Shown piece by piece: positions 41,861 to 52,008 of a DNA stretch of 64,000 nucleotides. Position numbers and translations under genes: made by a program. The stretch's first letter is position 1; each line of letters starts with the position of its first letter. Under the pieces are notes generated by a model. The model saw only the letters and a program-made list of their open reading frames with translations, made no database searches and was not told where the DNA came from. Origin of the DNA: Pelotalea chapellei (GTDB lineage Bacteria > Desulfobacterota > Desulfuromonadia > Geobacterales > Pseudopelobacteraceae); assembly GCF_018531195.1 (NCBI RefSeq), contig NZ_JAHDYS010000002.1, positions 1-64,000 on the forward strand. The letters are read 5' to 3'.

Positions 41861-42772
41861 CTACTCTCCCACCCGAAATTCTTCTAATACATTAAGTTCC
41901 GATTCGTCGCTGGCTTCCCCGGCGCCTCCATCAGGCAATACCGATACAACCATGCCTGCCAGGATCAACACTGCCCCTACTACACCATAGATTCCCAACC
42001 GCTCATTGATCGCTATCCAGGCGTATCCCGCAGCAAAAACAGGCTCGGTGCAGAAGATCAACGCCGTTTTGGTAGGGCTGATAAACCGCTGCATAGAAGT
42101 CTGCACCAGAAAAGCAAAAACAGTGGCTACGAGAGAACAGACAAGAAAGGTACCCAGCAGGTCAGGATACCAAACAAAGATCGAATGCCCCCTACCAATT
42201 GCCCCCAGACTGCTGAGCAGAGCCACCATCCCTAGCTGAACCGCGGTCAGCCAGTAATAGTCGCTGCCGCGCGAAAATGCTCCGGTGCAAATCAAATGCA
42301 GCGAAACACAGACCGCACAGATGGCGGCCAGAATATCTCCCTGATTAAAATTCCATGAGCCGTTCCCGCACAACAGGAACAGGCCAGCCACTGAAAGTGC
42401 TACGGCGACCTTAACCGGCAAAGAGACACGATGGCGAAGCATGGCGGATGCCATAAGAGGCACCATGACTACATTGAGGCCGGTTAAAAAGCCGGTGTTT
42501 GATGCAGTCGTGTACCGCAAGGCGACTGTCTGGAAGGCATATGCACCAAACAGGAGTATTCCCATCAAGCTCCCCTGCAGAAGGGTATTTCTATCAAAAT
42601 TTTTTCCCTTGAAGAAGCTGATCGGCAAAATGAATACAGTCGCCAGAATGAAACGCTGAGCAAGAAAGACAAAAACATCTATATCTGCCACAGCCTGCTT
42701 GACTATGGTGAAGGTTACCCCCCAGAAAAATGTAGTAGTCAGCAGCAGCACCGCTGCTTTGAATCTGTTCAT
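41861..42772 (-). CDS. EamA/DMT-superfamily transporter
   Basis: A 303-residue membrane protein with ten predicted helices in two homologous halves (AVLLLTTTFFWGVTFTIVK and later GDILAAICAVCVSLHLICTG). Such proteins export metabolites or amino acids; the substrate cannot be assigned. The C-terminus is acidic. It is upstream of the NlpC/P60 gene in the same direction. Confidence 0.88.
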   Translation of the reverse strand: MNRFKAAVLLLTTTFFWGVTFTIVKQAVADIDVFVFLAQRFILATVFILPISFFKGKNFDRNTLLQGSLMGILLFGAYAFQTVALRYTTASNTGFLTGLNVVMVPLMASAMLRHRVSLPVKVAVALSVAGLFLLCGNGSWNFNQGDILAAICAVCVSLHLICTGAFSRGSDYYWLTAVQLGMVALLSSLGAIGRGHSIFVWYPDLLGTFLVCSLVATVFAFLVQTSMQRFISPTKTALIFCTEPVFAAGYAWIAINERLGIYGVVGAVLILAGMVVSVLPDGGAGEASDESELNVLEEFRVGE

Positions 42773-42885
42773 GTAACCTCCGAAGAAAAAAACCTTAGCC
42801 TGTTATTTGTATACAAAAAGCCTCATATGGCAAAGCTGAAGCAGGGGCGTGCTGCTCAACGTTCAATAAAGCTACCGATTTTTTG

Positions 42886-42914
42886 TTGACATCAAACATT
42901 ACATCCCCTAAAAA
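42886..42914 (+). promoter_or_regulatory. Sigma-70 promoter of the polar amino-acid ABC operon
   Basis: TTGACA at 42886-42891 and TAAAAA at 42909-42914, with 17 bases between. The transcript would start near 42921, about 40 bases before ATG 42961. Confidence 0.6.
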
Positions 42915-42958
42915 GGCAAGCGGTCTGACCATTTTAATCTTATTATAAGGAGCATATC

Positions 42959-43702
42959 ATGAAGGTTCTACGTACTGTTGCTGCAACCTTGGCGTTGCTG
43001 GCCACCATGTCCCTTACTGCCCTGGCTGCCCCCAAGAGTATCAAGGTTGCTACGGATGCCACCTGGCCCCCCATGGAAATGCTGGACGCAAACAAGAAAA
43101 TCGTGGGTTTTGAAATCGATTTCATGAATGCAGTCGCCGCAGAGGCAGGACTGAAAGTCGAATATAAAAATACCGCATGGGACGGCATTTTTGCAGGCCT
43201 TGAAGCCGGACAGTATGACGCGATTCTTTCCTCAGTGACCATCACCGATGAGCGCAAGAAGAAGTATGACTTCAGTGACCCCTACATTCAGATCGGCCAG
43301 ATCCTTGTTGTGCCCAAAACCGACAAGACCTCAAAAAAGATCAGCGACCTGAAAGGTAAAAAAGTAGGAGCCCAAATCGGTACGACCGGCGCTTTTGAAG
43401 TCAAGAAAAATGCCGGTGTTGAAATGAAAACCTATGATGAAATCGGCCTCGCATTCGAGGACATGGCTGCCGGCAGAATTGTGGGTGTTGTTTGTGATGA
43501 GCCGACCGCGGCCCATTTCGCCCTGCAGAAGAAGGAATACAAAGAAAAATTCAAAATCACAGGCGATGCATTTACCCACGAAGGCTACGGCATCACCGTC
43601 AAGAAAGGCAACAAGGCTCTGGTTGACCAGTTGAATAAAGGCATCAAAGCTGTTAAAGCCAAGAAAATAGACGAAAAACTGCGCGTCAAGTGGCTGCGCT
43701 AA
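42959..43702 (+). CDS. Periplasmic polar amino-acid binding protein
   Basis: A 247-residue SBP_bac_3 protein with signal peptide 1-23 (cut after ALA). Ligand-binding signatures: KVATDATWPPMEMLD, VGFEIDFMNAVAAEAGL, YDAILSSVTITDERKKKYDFSDPY and the second-lobe AQIGTTGAFEV. It feeds the permease and ATPase genes that follow directly. Likely ligand: glutamine, glutamate or a related polar amino acid (inference). A strong ribosome site, AAGGAG, precedes the ATG. Confidence 0.94.
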   Translation: MKVLRTVAATLALLATMSLTALAAPKSIKVATDATWPPMEMLDANKKIVGFEIDFMNAVAAEAGLKVEYKNTAWDGIFAGLEAGQYDAILSSVTITDERKKKYDFSDPYIQIGQILVVPKTDKTSKKISDLKGKKVGAQIGTTGAFEVKKNAGVEMKTYDEIGLAFEDMAAGRIVGVVCDEPTAAHFALQKKEYKEKFKITGDAFTHEGYGITVKKGNKALVDQLNKGIKAVKAKKIDEKLRVKWLR

Positions 43703-43753
43703 TCCCATTATCAGGCAGTACGAAGACATCCTCGTACTGACAAACTCTCCTCA

Positions 43754-44536
43754 ATGAATGAATTAAAAACACCATCCATCGACGTAGGTGATGGGGCCGC
43801 AATTCCTCTTAAGAGCGACGCCGGGCTGTTCACAGCCTGGCGCATCGCTTTTTTCGGGGCCATCGCAGTATCCCTTTATCTAGTCCTGACAAAACCCGAT
43901 CCATATCTCGCTATTTTCAAGTTTGTGCCCGACGGCATCCTGGTTACCTTTAAAGTGACCATTGGTTCCATTCTGCTGGCCATTGTCATTGGCCTGATTA
44001 CCGGCTTGGGCAGGATCTCCACCAATCGCTTTATTAACGGAGCGGCATCGCTGTATGTGGAAGTTATCCGCGGCATTCCGCTGCTGGTGCAGATCTTCTA
44101 CATCTATTATGCACTTGGCCGCATCGTCAAAATCCCCGACATTCTCAGCGCCATCATCGCTATGGCAGTCTGCTACGGCGCTTATATGGGCGAGGTCTTC
44201 CGCGGCGGCATCCAATCAATCCCCAAGGGACAGATGGAGGCAGCACTTTCCCTGGGCATGAGCCGCAGCCAGGCGATGCGCCAGGTAATATTGCCCCAGG
44301 CTTTCAAGGTAGTTCTTCCCCCCATCGGCAACGAATTCATCGCCCTGCTGAAAGATTCCTCGCTGGTGTCAATCATTGCAGTAGCTGACCTGCTGCGGCG
44401 CGGCCGCGAGTATGCTTCAGAGACATTCAGCTACTTCGAGACATACACGGTTATAGGCTTGATCTACCTGATTTTGACCCTGTTCTTCTCAAAGCTGATC
44501 AGCAAGATGGAGGAGCGTCTCAATGAAGGCAGGTAG
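43754..44536 (+). CDS. Polar amino-acid ABC permease (HisM/GlnP family)
   Basis: A 260-residue permease with about five to six helices and the EAA loop [23 protein letters not shown] near residue 160-182 that contacts the ATPase. The N-terminus has a short cytoplasmic extension and ends in TM1 at about 33-53. It overlaps the ATPase gene by 14 bases. No strong ribosome site is seen. Confidence 0.94.
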   Translation: MNELKTPSIDVGDGAAIPLKSDAGLFTAWRIAFFGAIAVSLYLVLTKPDPYLAIFKFVPDGILVTFKVTIGSILLAIVIGLITGLGRISTNRFINGAASLYVEVIRGIPLLVQIFYIYYALGRIVKIPDILSAIIAMAVCYGAYMGEVFRGGIQSIPKGQMEAALSLGMSRSQAMRQVILPQAFKVVLPPIGNEFIALLKDSSLVSIIAVADLLRRGREYASETFSYFETYTVIGLIYLILTLFFSKLISKMEERLNEGR

Positions 44537-45266
44537 TCGACCCATGATTGAGGTAAGCGGAGTATCCAAATTTTTCGGATCATTCCAAGCTTTGAATGAC
44601 ATTTCCTTCAACGTGCATGATGGCGAGAAGGTTGTAATCATCGGTCCCAGCGGTTCGGGCAAGAGTACGATCCTGCGCTCCATCAACCGTCTGGAGACCA
44701 TCGATCGCGGCCGGATAGTTGTGGACGGCATGGACCTAAGCGACCCTAAGACAAACATCTCTACAGTACGCGAAGAAGTCGGCATGGTATTCCAGTCCTT
44801 CAACCTCTTTCCCCACAAGACCGTGCTGGAAAATTTGACCCTGGCCCAGACTGTAGTACGCAAAAGAAGCAGGAAAGAAGCGGAAGAAATCGCCAGAGAA
44901 CTGCTGAGCAAGGTTAATATCGCTGAAAAGGCGGATGCCTACCCTGCCAAGCTTTCCGGCGGACAACAACAGCGCGTGGCCATAGCCCGTTCCCTGGCCA
45001 TGAATCCGAAGGCGATCCTGTTTGATGAACCGACCTCGGCCCTTGATCCGGAAATGATCGGCGAGGTGCTTGATGTGATGAAAAACGTGGCCCGCGAAGG
45101 AATGACCATGATCGTGGTAACCCACGAGATGGGCTTTGCCCGTGAAGTGGCAGACCGCGTCATCTTCATGGACCACGGCCGGATCGTTGAGGAAGGTACA
45201 CCGGAGCATTTTTTCACCAACCCGACCCATGAACGGGCCAAGCTGTTTTTGAGTCAAATACTGTAA
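44523..45266 (+). CDS. Polar amino-acid ABC transporter ATPase (GlnQ-like)
   Basis: A 247-residue ATPase with Walker [10 protein letters not shown] (near residue 44), Q loop [11 protein letters not shown], signature [15 protein letters not shown], Walker [14 protein letters not shown] and the H-loop VVTHEM. It powers the permease above. ATG 44523 lies inside the permease 3' end with GGAG eight bases upstream, implying coupling. Confidence 0.96.
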   Translation: MKAGSRPMIEVSGVSKFFGSFQALNDISFNVHDGEKVVIIGPSGSGKSTILRSINRLETIDRGRIVVDGMDLSDPKTNISTVREEVGMVFQSFNLFPHKTVLENLTLAQTVVRKRSRKEAEEIARELLSKVNIAEKADAYPAKLSGGQQQRVAIARSLAMNPKAILFDEPTSALDPEMIGEVLDVMKNVAREGMTMIVVTHEMGFAREVADRVIFMDHGRIVEEGTPEHFFTNPTHERAKLFLSQIL

Positions 45267-45354
45267 CGAAGGAACTATAAAAAACGCGGGACATTTTATG
45301 TAGTTCTCCCTTTGGGAGATACTTTTGCAGTACACACCACAAGGAGGATTCACA

Positions 45355-46785
45355 ATGAAGAGCAGCAAATCTCTGGCAGCGCTGGCCGTTCTCGGCCTGA
45401 CCGTTGCCGCAGCCACTCCGGCACTGGCACTGGAAAATGAATTCCACGGCATGTTCGCTGCCAGGTACATCAACTCCAACTTCAATGGAACAAGTACTAC
45501 AAGTTTTGGTGACGGTGCGAAATACGGTGGAGACACCCTGTACATGCCCGAAGGTAAACCCAAAAAAGTCTACTCGGCTAATTTTATCGAGCAACGCGCC
45601 CGCCTGCAGTATATTGCAAAGGCCAACGCAGACCTCAAACTGGTTACCCATTTCGAGCTGGACTACACCTACTGGGGTAACAGCTCCTACGGCGCTAACT
45701 CTGCCCCTGCTGGATTTTCAGGTGCCGGTCGTAACGGTGGTGGGGCCATCGGCGCCGACACAGTCAACTTTGAAACCAAGAGCATCTACCTTGATGCCAA
45801 TGTTGCCAAGAATGTCAACATGAGGCTCGGCATGCAGCCCTATAACGACTCTTTCAAAGGTATACTTTTCGATGCCGATATGGCCGGTATTGCTTTTTCC
45901 TCCAGCTATAACAAGTTTACTCCCTCCATCGGCTATTTCCGCTTCAACGACACTGGGGTCCAGCAAGACAGGGTATTGGGCCATTTGACCAACGATCTGT
46001 TCCTTCTGGATGCCAAATATGCAGTCAGCAATGAACTGAAAGTCGGCGCTGCCTACTATCTCTTCAGAAACAACTCGGATACCACTAACAGTAATCTTCT
46101 CAACGATATTTCGCGGCAGGATGTCAAGATGTCCACTCTCGGTTTGAATGCAGAGTATACCAGCGGACCGCTGACCCTGAACGGGTTTGGTGTTCTGCAG
46201 GCAGGCACTGTTAACAAGCGCTCAACAACCGCCTGGGCTCTTAATGCCGGCGCCAAGTACAAAGTTGGCCCCGGCACTGCTCGTACCGAATTCCTCTATG
46301 TCTCGGGTGAATCCGGGACTACCGGTCATAGCAATGCCTTCTACTCGGTATTTAACCATATTGGTCTTTCCGAGCATGGCTATTATGACAACGAGATGGC
46401 CATCCTGGGCCGTGACAAGAATGCTTACACCACCGACAACTCGATTATTGCTTCCGCAGGTAATAATGCCCAGGGCCAGATCGGCGGCTATATCGGCTAT
46501 GATCTCCCTGTTACTTCAAAACTGACCACCGCCTTTAATGCCGGTTTTGCAGCCGTTGCCAAAGAAAACGCCAACAAGCCGACCAGGAACACCGGCTCTA
46601 AAAACAAAAGTAACTACCTCGGCACCGAGATCAATGCCGAAGCCACTTATCAGCTGCTGGAAGGCCTGAGTGTCGGTACCCGCGTTGCCTATGTCGTGCT
46701 GGGCGACTACTATAAGGATGTTGCTTCCAACGGTACGCCGGTAAATCCTTATGACTTCAAACTGATGTTCAAGTACACATTCTAA
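45355..46785 (+). CDS. Outer-membrane porin
   Basis: A 476-residue beta-barrel protein with a signal peptide of about 25 residues (ATPALA). It is rich in aromatic-flanked strands, ends in Phe (YDFKLMFKYTF), and has the asymmetric loops of a general or specific porin. The mature start LENEFHGMFAARYINSNF resembles the Geobacter OmpJ-type porins; that relationship is from memory. ATG 45355 follows AAGGAGG. Position after the ABC operon and before a LivK-like gene suggests a role in amino-acid passage, but this is inference. Confidence 0.88.
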   Translation: MKSSKSLAALAVLGLTVAAATPALALENEFHGMFAARYINSNFNGTSTTSFGDGAKYGGDTLYMPEGKPKKVYSANFIEQRARLQYIAKANADLKLVTHFELDYTYWGNSSYGANSAPAGFSGAGRNGGGAIGADTVNFETKSIYLDANVAKNVNMRLGMQPYNDSFKGILFDADMAGIAFSSSYNKFTPSIGYFRFNDTGVQQDRVLGHLTNDLFLLDAKYAVSNELKVGAAYYLFRNNSDTTNSNLLNDISRQDVKMSTLGLNAEYTSGPLTLNGFGVLQAGTVNKRSTTAWALNAGAKYKVGPGTARTEFLYVSGESGTTGHSNAFYSVFNHIGLSEHGYYDNEMAILGRDKNAYTTDNSIIASAGNNAQGQIGGYIGYDLPVTSKLTTAFNAGFAAVAKENANKPTRNTGSKNKSNYLGTEINAEATYQLLEGLSVGTRVAYVVLGDYYKDVASNGTPVNPYDFKLMFKYTF

Positions 46786-46800
46786 AATCTGGTATGTCTG

Positions 46801-46828
46801 CCGGGGCACTCTGATATGGGTGCCTCGG
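46801..46828 (+). terminator. Terminator-like hairpin after the porin gene
   Basis: CCGGGGCAC pairs with GTGCCTCGG around ten bases, followed by TTCGTTTTTGT. One mismatch is in the stem. It would end the porin transcript or attenuate it before the small gene at 46875. Confidence 0.65.
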
Positions 46829-46874
46829 TTCGTTTTTGTATACATCAACACCATCTTTCAAAGGAGCGAACATC

Positions 46875-47162
46875 ATGAAAAAAGTTCTGATTGCCGTACT
46901 GACAACCTTTGCCCTGTCCGCTGGTACCATGGTTTTAGCGGCAGATGCACCCCAGGCCAATGCCAAGGACGAGTGCCTGCTGGCCTCCAAAAACTGTGCT
47001 AATGAAGTCGACAGCATTCAGCAGAAGCTGAAGAAGATCAAAGCCGAGATCAAAAAAGGCAAGAAGGTTTATTCAGCGGAAGAGCTGAAAAAACTGAATC
47101 AGAAACTGAAGGAAGCCAATGAAATCCTGAACAACCTTGAGAAGCCGGGCGCCGGCAGATAA
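46875..47162 (+). CDS. Small secreted coiled-coil protein
   Basis: A 95-residue protein with a signal peptide (about 1-23, VLAADAP), two Cys (CLLASKNC) in the mature part, and a lysine-rich heptad-like region (VDSIQQKLKKIKAEIKKGKK). It begins at ATG 46875 behind AAAGGAG. No family is recognised; it may be a periplasmic chaperone-like or wall-binding protein. It lies between the porin and LivK-like genes. Confidence 0.75.
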   Translation: MKKVLIAVLTTFALSAGTMVLAADAPQANAKDECLLASKNCANEVDSIQQKLKKIKAEIKKGKKVYSAEELKKLNQKLKEANEILNNLEKPGAGR

Positions 47163-47188
47163 TATATCCCACTACAAGGAGCAAAATC

Positions 47189-48370
47189 ATGAACTTCAAA
47201 AAGATCGCAACGCTGTTACTGGCAGGCAGCATGGCTCTGTCCCTGACCGCCGGCTGCAAGAAGAAAGAGGAAGGCAAAGAGGCTCCCAAAGCTGCCGGTG
47301 ATACCGTGAAAATCGGTTTCATGGGTGCTCTGACCGGTGATGTTGCCATGTTTGGCAAACCCACACTGGAAGGCATGAAGATGGCCGCCGACGAGATCAA
47401 TGCTGCCGGTGGAGTAAACGGCAAGAAGATCGAGATCGTGGAAGCCGATAATCGCGGCGACAAACAGGAAGGGGCTTCAGTTGCCCAGAAACTGATCAGC
47501 CGTGACAACGTCGTTGCCATCCTTGGCGACCCGACCACCGGTATTTCCAAAGTAGTTGCCCCCATTGCCCAGAAAGCTGGCGTAGTTCTTCTCTCCGCTG
47601 GTGCTACCGGTCCTGGACTGGTTGAAATCGGTGATTACATCTTCCGCAACACACTGCTGGACAGCGTCGCAATCCCGGCTTGTATCGACTACTTCGTCAA
47701 TGAGCTCAAATACAAGAAAGTTGCTGTGATCACCTCCGACAACAATGACTACAGCGTCGGCCTCTCCCAGACTTTCCGGGACGCTGCCAAAGCCAAAGGC
47801 GTAGAAATTGTTGCTGACGAGAAAGTCAAAGACGGCGACAAGGATTTCAGTGCCCAGGTAACCAACATCAAGGCAAAGAAGCCTGATGTAATCTTCTTCT
47901 CGGGTTATTACACCGAAGGCGCCCTGATTATGAAGGAAGCCCGCAAACAGGGCATCAAAGCCAATATGTTCGGCGGCGACGGCCTCTTCTCACCTGAATT
48001 CATCAAACTGGGTGGCGAAGCTGTTGAAGGCTCCATGGCTGCTCTCGGCTTCTCCCCCGAGCAGGCAACTCCTGAAACAGCCAAGTTTATCGAAGCTTTC
48101 AAGAAAAAGTTCAACGGTGCCCTGCCCGGCTTGTTCGATGCCCAGGGTTACGATGGCCTGATGATGATAGCTGACGCCATGAAGCGTGCTGCAAGCAACG
48201 ATCCCAAGGTCTTCAAGGATGCCCTTGCCAAGACCAAGGACTTCAAAGGTGTTTCCGGTACAATCACCATTCGCGCTAACCGCGAGCCGATCAAAACCCC
48301 GCTTTGCCTGCTGATGGTAAAAGGTGGTCAGTACGCGCTCAAAGCAAAAGTTCCGGTCAAAATGGATTAA
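47189..48370 (+). CDS. LivK-like branched-chain amino-acid-binding lipoprotein
   Basis: A 393-residue periplasmic binding protein of type I fold with a lipoprotein signal (LSLTAGC, Cys23). Binding signatures: KIGFMGALTGDVAMFG, GKKIEIVEADNRGDK, GDPTTGISKVVAPIAQKAG, and the second half ITSDNNDYSVGLSQTF. No permease or ATPase of the Liv type is next to it, so it is an orphan or supplies a distant transporter. The end of the gene (codons AKVPVKMD) is repeated at 50082-50107. ATG 47189 lies 8 bases behind AAGGAG. Confidence 0.92.
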   Translation: MNFKKIATLLLAGSMALSLTAGCKKKEEGKEAPKAAGDTVKIGFMGALTGDVAMFGKPTLEGMKMAADEINAAGGVNGKKIEIVEADNRGDKQEGASVAQKLISRDNVVAILGDPTTGISKVVAPIAQKAGVVLLSAGATGPGLVEIGDYIFRNTLLDSVAIPACIDYFVNELKYKKVAVITSDNNDYSVGLSQTFRDAAKAKGVEIVADEKVKDGDKDFSAQVTNIKAKKPDVIFFSGYYTEGALIMKEARKQGIKANMFGGDGLFSPEFIKLGGEAVEGSMAALGFSPEQATPETAKFIEAFKKKFNGALPGLFDAQGYDGLMMIADAMKRAASNDPKVFKDALAKTKDFKGVSGTITIRANREPIKTPLCLLMVKGGQYALKAKVPVKMD

Positions 48371-48401
48371 TCCGCATTGCAGTTGACATGGTTTTAAATG
48401 A

Positions 48402-48437
48402 AAAGACCGTGCAACCTTAGATGGCTGCACGGTCTTT
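48402..48437. terminator. Bidirectional terminator
   Basis: AAAGACCGTGCA pairs with TGCACGGTCTTT (12 base pairs) with T runs on both ends. It serves the LivK-like gene on the plus strand and the repeat-protein gene on the minus strand. Confidence 0.92.
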
Positions 48438-48471
48438 TTATTTTATGATACTGGGGCCAATCTTCCAGGCT

Positions 48472-49989
48472 TTAATCCAGCTTATTGATCGAAACCACCG
48501 TCTTGCCGGTGCCCAGCAGACCAGCCTGTTGGACTACTTCCAGCAGTACAACTTCATGAGTTGCGGCATCATAGGCATAGTCAGCCAGGTAACTGGGGGT
48601 CAGGCGGGTGTGCCATTTCTCTTTGAGCATTGAACCACTCCACTGCAGTCCGTATAGCGAATGTTTATTATAGGAACGGTTGTTACCGATGCTAAAAGTG
48701 CCGGCGTCATTGCGTGGCACTATCAAGTTTCCGCCTGGAAGAACGGTGATACGCTGTTCCAGGAAGTTCCAGCTGTATCTGTCTCCCTTGGCTCTCAACT
48801 GCGCAACGGTTTCATAATTAAAAAACGTCTCGGAACCGCCGTATTTGTCGCTGCTTTTCCAGAGTTCGCTGTTATCCGCCGCATAAACGTGCAGATAACC
48901 TTCCCCATCTATAACGACCAGCTTTTCTGCACCGGTCGCATCATTGAAGCGGGTGGAGTTGAAGATGTGGCCCGGGCGGGGAAGTATCCTGCTTTTGCTG
49001 GTTTCAAATTGGCGGCCCGACTTTGCCAACTCGGCTACACCATTGGAATACTCGCCCGAGCTGTTCAGCCCCTGAACGAAAATCGTACGATTGCTGAAAT
49101 CAGTTCCGGCTCCGCGATACAGCCAGGGTTGGTTGTCGGCAATCAGTTCCAGACCCGTTCCCGAAGGCTGATATACCCGTGAGCTGACGGTTTTGCGGTC
49201 CACGATGGTGACATACAGTTCCGGTGTGCCGTCACGATCCAGATCTGCTGTATCGAGGGCAAGTATCTTGGCAGAAACCGGCATGGCCAACTCGGCTACC
49301 TGAATCAGTTCCGTCCCCTTGCGCAGGTAACGAATCGTTTGTTCACCGGCCACAAAAATTTCCCTCTCCCCCGAAGGCAGTGTCCGACCCAGCGCCAGAG
49401 ATCTGAATACCCCGCTCAACTGATCACTGGTCCAGCTTCCCGGAGGATTGCCAGGATTGGCAGTCTTGACAAGGTAGCTGTTTTCAGGGGCGGCAGGTGC
49501 AGTCTCAACTTTGTAGGCAGCTACTGGTGCAGCAATTGGGGTTGCGGCTGGTGCGGGGGCTGGAGAAGACACCGTGATCGGCGATGCTGCTACGGTCAGG
49601 GTTTTGGCAAGCTCCTGGTCCACCTTCTGGGCCAATCGTCCGAAAGCCGGAATCAGGTCGTCCTGGCTTTCACCCTGCTCGAACACTTTGCTTATGGCTC
49701 CACTGAGAGTGTTTTTGATGAGCACGTCAATGCTGAACATCTTTCCAAACAGGGCATAGCTGCCGGCCAGGTGCAATTCCGCTTTGTCCGGCGATTCAAC
49801 CAGTTTGATCTGGCTCGAATTCAGGCGAGAGGCCAGCAAACCCTGCAGTGTCGCTTTGAGCTCCTCCTTATTTGCCGTACCGGCGACACTGAATTCCGAC
49901 ACGTACGTTTTAAGCGGAGCGGCCCAAGAGATATCGGGCGGCATGATAAACAGGAAAGCGCTGAAAATGACAAGCAGGACCGTAGGCAT
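48472..49989 (-). CDS. Secreted protein with FG-GAP-like repeat region
   Basis: A 505-residue protein. Signal peptide (1-23, SWAAPL), an N-terminal domain of about 130 residues with a KLVESPDKAELHLAGSY strand, a Pro/Ala-rich linker at about 140-175, and a C-terminal beta-propeller-like part with DTADLDRDGTPELYVTI, a typical FG-GAP/VCBS calcium-loop. Function unknown; perhaps surface or outer-membrane associated. ATG 49989 is preferred over the longer frame because AAGGAG precedes it. Confidence 0.75.
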   Translation of the reverse strand: MPTVLLVIFSAFLFIMPPDISWAAPLKTYVSEFSVAGTANKEELKATLQGLLASRLNSSQIKLVESPDKAELHLAGSYALFGKMFSIDVLIKNTLSGAISKVFEQGESQDDLIPAFGRLAQKVDQELAKTLTVAASPITVSSPAPAPAATPIAAPVAAYKVETAPAAPENSYLVKTANPGNPPGSWTSDQLSGVFRSLALGRTLPSGEREIFVAGEQTIRYLRKGTELIQVAELAMPVSAKILALDTADLDRDGTPELYVTIVDRKTVSSRVYQPSGTGLELIADNQPWLYRGAGTDFSNRTIFVQGLNSSGEYSNGVAELAKSGRQFETSKSRILPRPGHIFNSTRFNDATGAEKLVVIDGEGYLHVYAADNSELWKSSDKYGGSETFFNYETVAQLRAKGDRYSWNFLEQRITVLPGGNLIVPRNDAGTFSIGNNRSYNKHSLYGLQWSGSMLKEKWHTRLTPSYLADYAYDAATHEVVLLEVVQQAGLLGTGKTVVSINKLD

Positions 49990-50081
49990 ATAAACTCCTT
50001 GAATAACGGATGAACAGCTGGGTTTATCTATACATAACCGCAGCTGTATCAGCAAACGAAAAAATTTAATGTTCAACTGTG

Positions 50082-50107
50082 GCAAAAGTTCCGGTCAAAA
50101 TGGACTA
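50082..50107 (+). pseudogene. Remnant of a duplicated LivK-like gene end
   Basis: The bases GCAAAAGTTCCGGTCAAAA and four that follow (TGGA) equal the last codons of the LivK-like gene at 47189-48370; the reading frame (AKVPVKMD then a stop) is the same. The sequence then diverges, and upstream a stop lies within four codons. This is best read as the tail of a former second copy of that gene. Confidence 0.7.
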
Positions 50108-50276
50108 AAACGGATAATAGTTCCGGCAAGTGAAAGCCGCCGCGCCGCCTGGATGGCATCCATTAAAATTTAGTTAACATTAAATTGTTGATTATTTAGA
50201 ATATTTATTTTCTATTCTTGCTTTCATAACAAGCAGGTATCTGCGCCGTTAAAATATCAACCAAAAAGGAAACCAG

Positions 50277-51884
50277 ATGGGAAAAATTCTGCTTCTTATG
50301 TTGCTGATCTGCACTCTCTCCTGGAGTTCCGCTTTTGCTGCCGATGAGGAGCAGCAGATCCCCGAGCAGGTCATAATGAGCCACTGGGCCTGCAAGCAGA
50401 TTGCGGAGCTGGCAAAACAATATGATGCGAACAAGAAGCTTCCGGAGACATTAGAGGTCAACCACAGAACCATTTCCAAAGCAGAGCTGGCAAAATATCT
50501 TCTTTCTGTCATGGAGAAGATGGTAGAGAAGTGCGATTTAGAGGGAAAACATGCAGTGAACAAGGAGGATCTGGAACGGGTCGCTCTGCTGCATGATGCG
50601 CTGAAGGATGAATTGGCCAAGTATGAAGGATACCAGACACAGCGCGAAGCGATCGAGACAATGCTTGCCAAGCCCGATACGCCGGTATTCGAATACAAAC
50701 TTGGTCTTAACGGTTTCCTGCGTGGGGAAGGAGCCGGCAATTTTCATCTTCCTGATTTCAGCTACACTCCCCGGCACAGCGAGGGACGTTTTGTCTACAG
50801 GGTAAAGCCGTATGCCTACTGGCATCCAACCGATTATCTCGATTTTCACGTTGAGGGGCAAGGATTCGGCTACATCGGTGAGAGACAGGAGTTCAGCAGG
50901 TACTCACTCTATCAGGCCTTTGCCGAAGCAAGAATTCCCGGTTCCGAACTGCTGACCCTGAAGGTAGGACGCCAGGAGTTCGTCTATGGCAGCACCTTCA
51001 TCCTGGGCAATGATTCATTCAATGACGGTCTGACTTTCGATGCGCTCAGGTTGCGGATCAAGCCAGTGGAAAAGCTGGAAATAGACCTTTTGGGCGGATG
51101 GTACGCACAGCCTTTTGCCAACGGTGTTGAGGGCAATCTGGTGGGCAGCTATGCCACCTGGACCTTCTCCGAGGGTAATACATTGGAAGCCTACGGTTTC
51201 CGTGATATCGGTTCCGAAGACCATCACAAAGGCGAGCACCGGGACACGTGGGGAGTGCGGGGCACAGCAAAATTGGGACCCATTGCGCTTGAGATCGAGC
51301 CGGTGTATCAGACAGGTCGCCTTTACGGTGCTGACGGCAGGAATGAAGACATCAAGGCCTACGGTGGACATGCAGATGTGAGTGTCGATGGGACTGCCGC
51401 TGGCTACCATAACCGTCTCTTCTTGAGCTATGCCATCGGTTCCGGCGCCGGCGATACAGTCACCGGCATTTCATCCCGCAAGGAATTCAGCACACCGAAC
51501 AACGATTCTTCGCTGTTTGGAGACATGCAAGTTATTGGCGGATTCGGCACCGATCTTGGAGATCACCACGCCAGTGGATTGCATATTTTTACCCTTGGCT
51601 GGGGGGTTGATTTTACGAAGGAGCTGAACTTTTCTGCTACAGGGCGCTACTTCCTTGCCAACCATGTGGAAGAAAATTTCAGTCGCAACATCGGCCTCGA
51701 AACCGACTTTGCCCTTACGTATGCCTTGAACGACAACCTCTCCATCATTGCCGGATACGACCATTTCTTCACCGGCAGATTCTTCCGTGATGCTGCAAGG
51801 GATCGTAGCGACATCCATTATGGTTACATGATGCTGCAGTTCGATATTTCACACATGAAGCCAAAGCTTGCTGCAAAGAAGTGA
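50277..51884 (+). CDS. Outer-membrane barrel with N-terminal SLH-like domain
   Basis: A 535-residue protein with a signal peptide 1-21 (SSAFA). Residues about 30-130 look like an S-layer-homology-type domain (SHWACKQIAELAKQYDANKKL) with a helical linker. The rest is a beta barrel of the alginate-export / porin class (VGRQEFVYGSTFILGNDSFNDGLTFDALRLRIKP). SLH-porins bind peptidoglycan-linked polymers and tie the outer membrane down. Two Cys in the N-terminal domain are unusual. ATG 50277 has AAAGGAAACCAG upstream. Confidence 0.85.
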   Translation: MGKILLLMLLICTLSWSSAFAADEEQQIPEQVIMSHWACKQIAELAKQYDANKKLPETLEVNHRTISKAELAKYLLSVMEKMVEKCDLEGKHAVNKEDLERVALLHDALKDELAKYEGYQTQREAIETMLAKPDTPVFEYKLGLNGFLRGEGAGNFHLPDFSYTPRHSEGRFVYRVKPYAYWHPTDYLDFHVEGQGFGYIGERQEFSRYSLYQAFAEARIPGSELLTLKVGRQEFVYGSTFILGNDSFNDGLTFDALRLRIKPVEKLEIDLLGGWYAQPFANGVEGNLVGSYATWTFSEGNTLEAYGFRDIGSEDHHKGEHRDTWGVRGTAKLGPIALEIEPVYQTGRLYGADGRNEDIKAYGGHADVSVDGTAAGYHNRLFLSYAIGSGAGDTVTGISSRKEFSTPNNDSSLFGDMQVIGGFGTDLGDHHASGLHIFTLGWGVDFTKELNFSATGRYFLANHVEENFSRNIGLETDFALTYALNDNLSIIAGYDHFFTGRFFRDAARDRSDIHYGYMMLQFDISHMKPKLAAKK

Positions 51885-52008
51885 TCCACAGTTGCTTCAT
51901 TAGCTTTCAGATGGATTAAATTACCATACAGCACGCTTCCATCGAACCAACTGTTGACAAAGCAAAAATCTATCTGTAATTCAATTTTCCGTATCCTTAT
52001 GGCTGTAA

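Noticed and set aside
42959-43702. Amino-acid ABC operon and porin as a new electron-transfer system
   Set aside because: The genes are ordinary uptake proteins with no redox motif.
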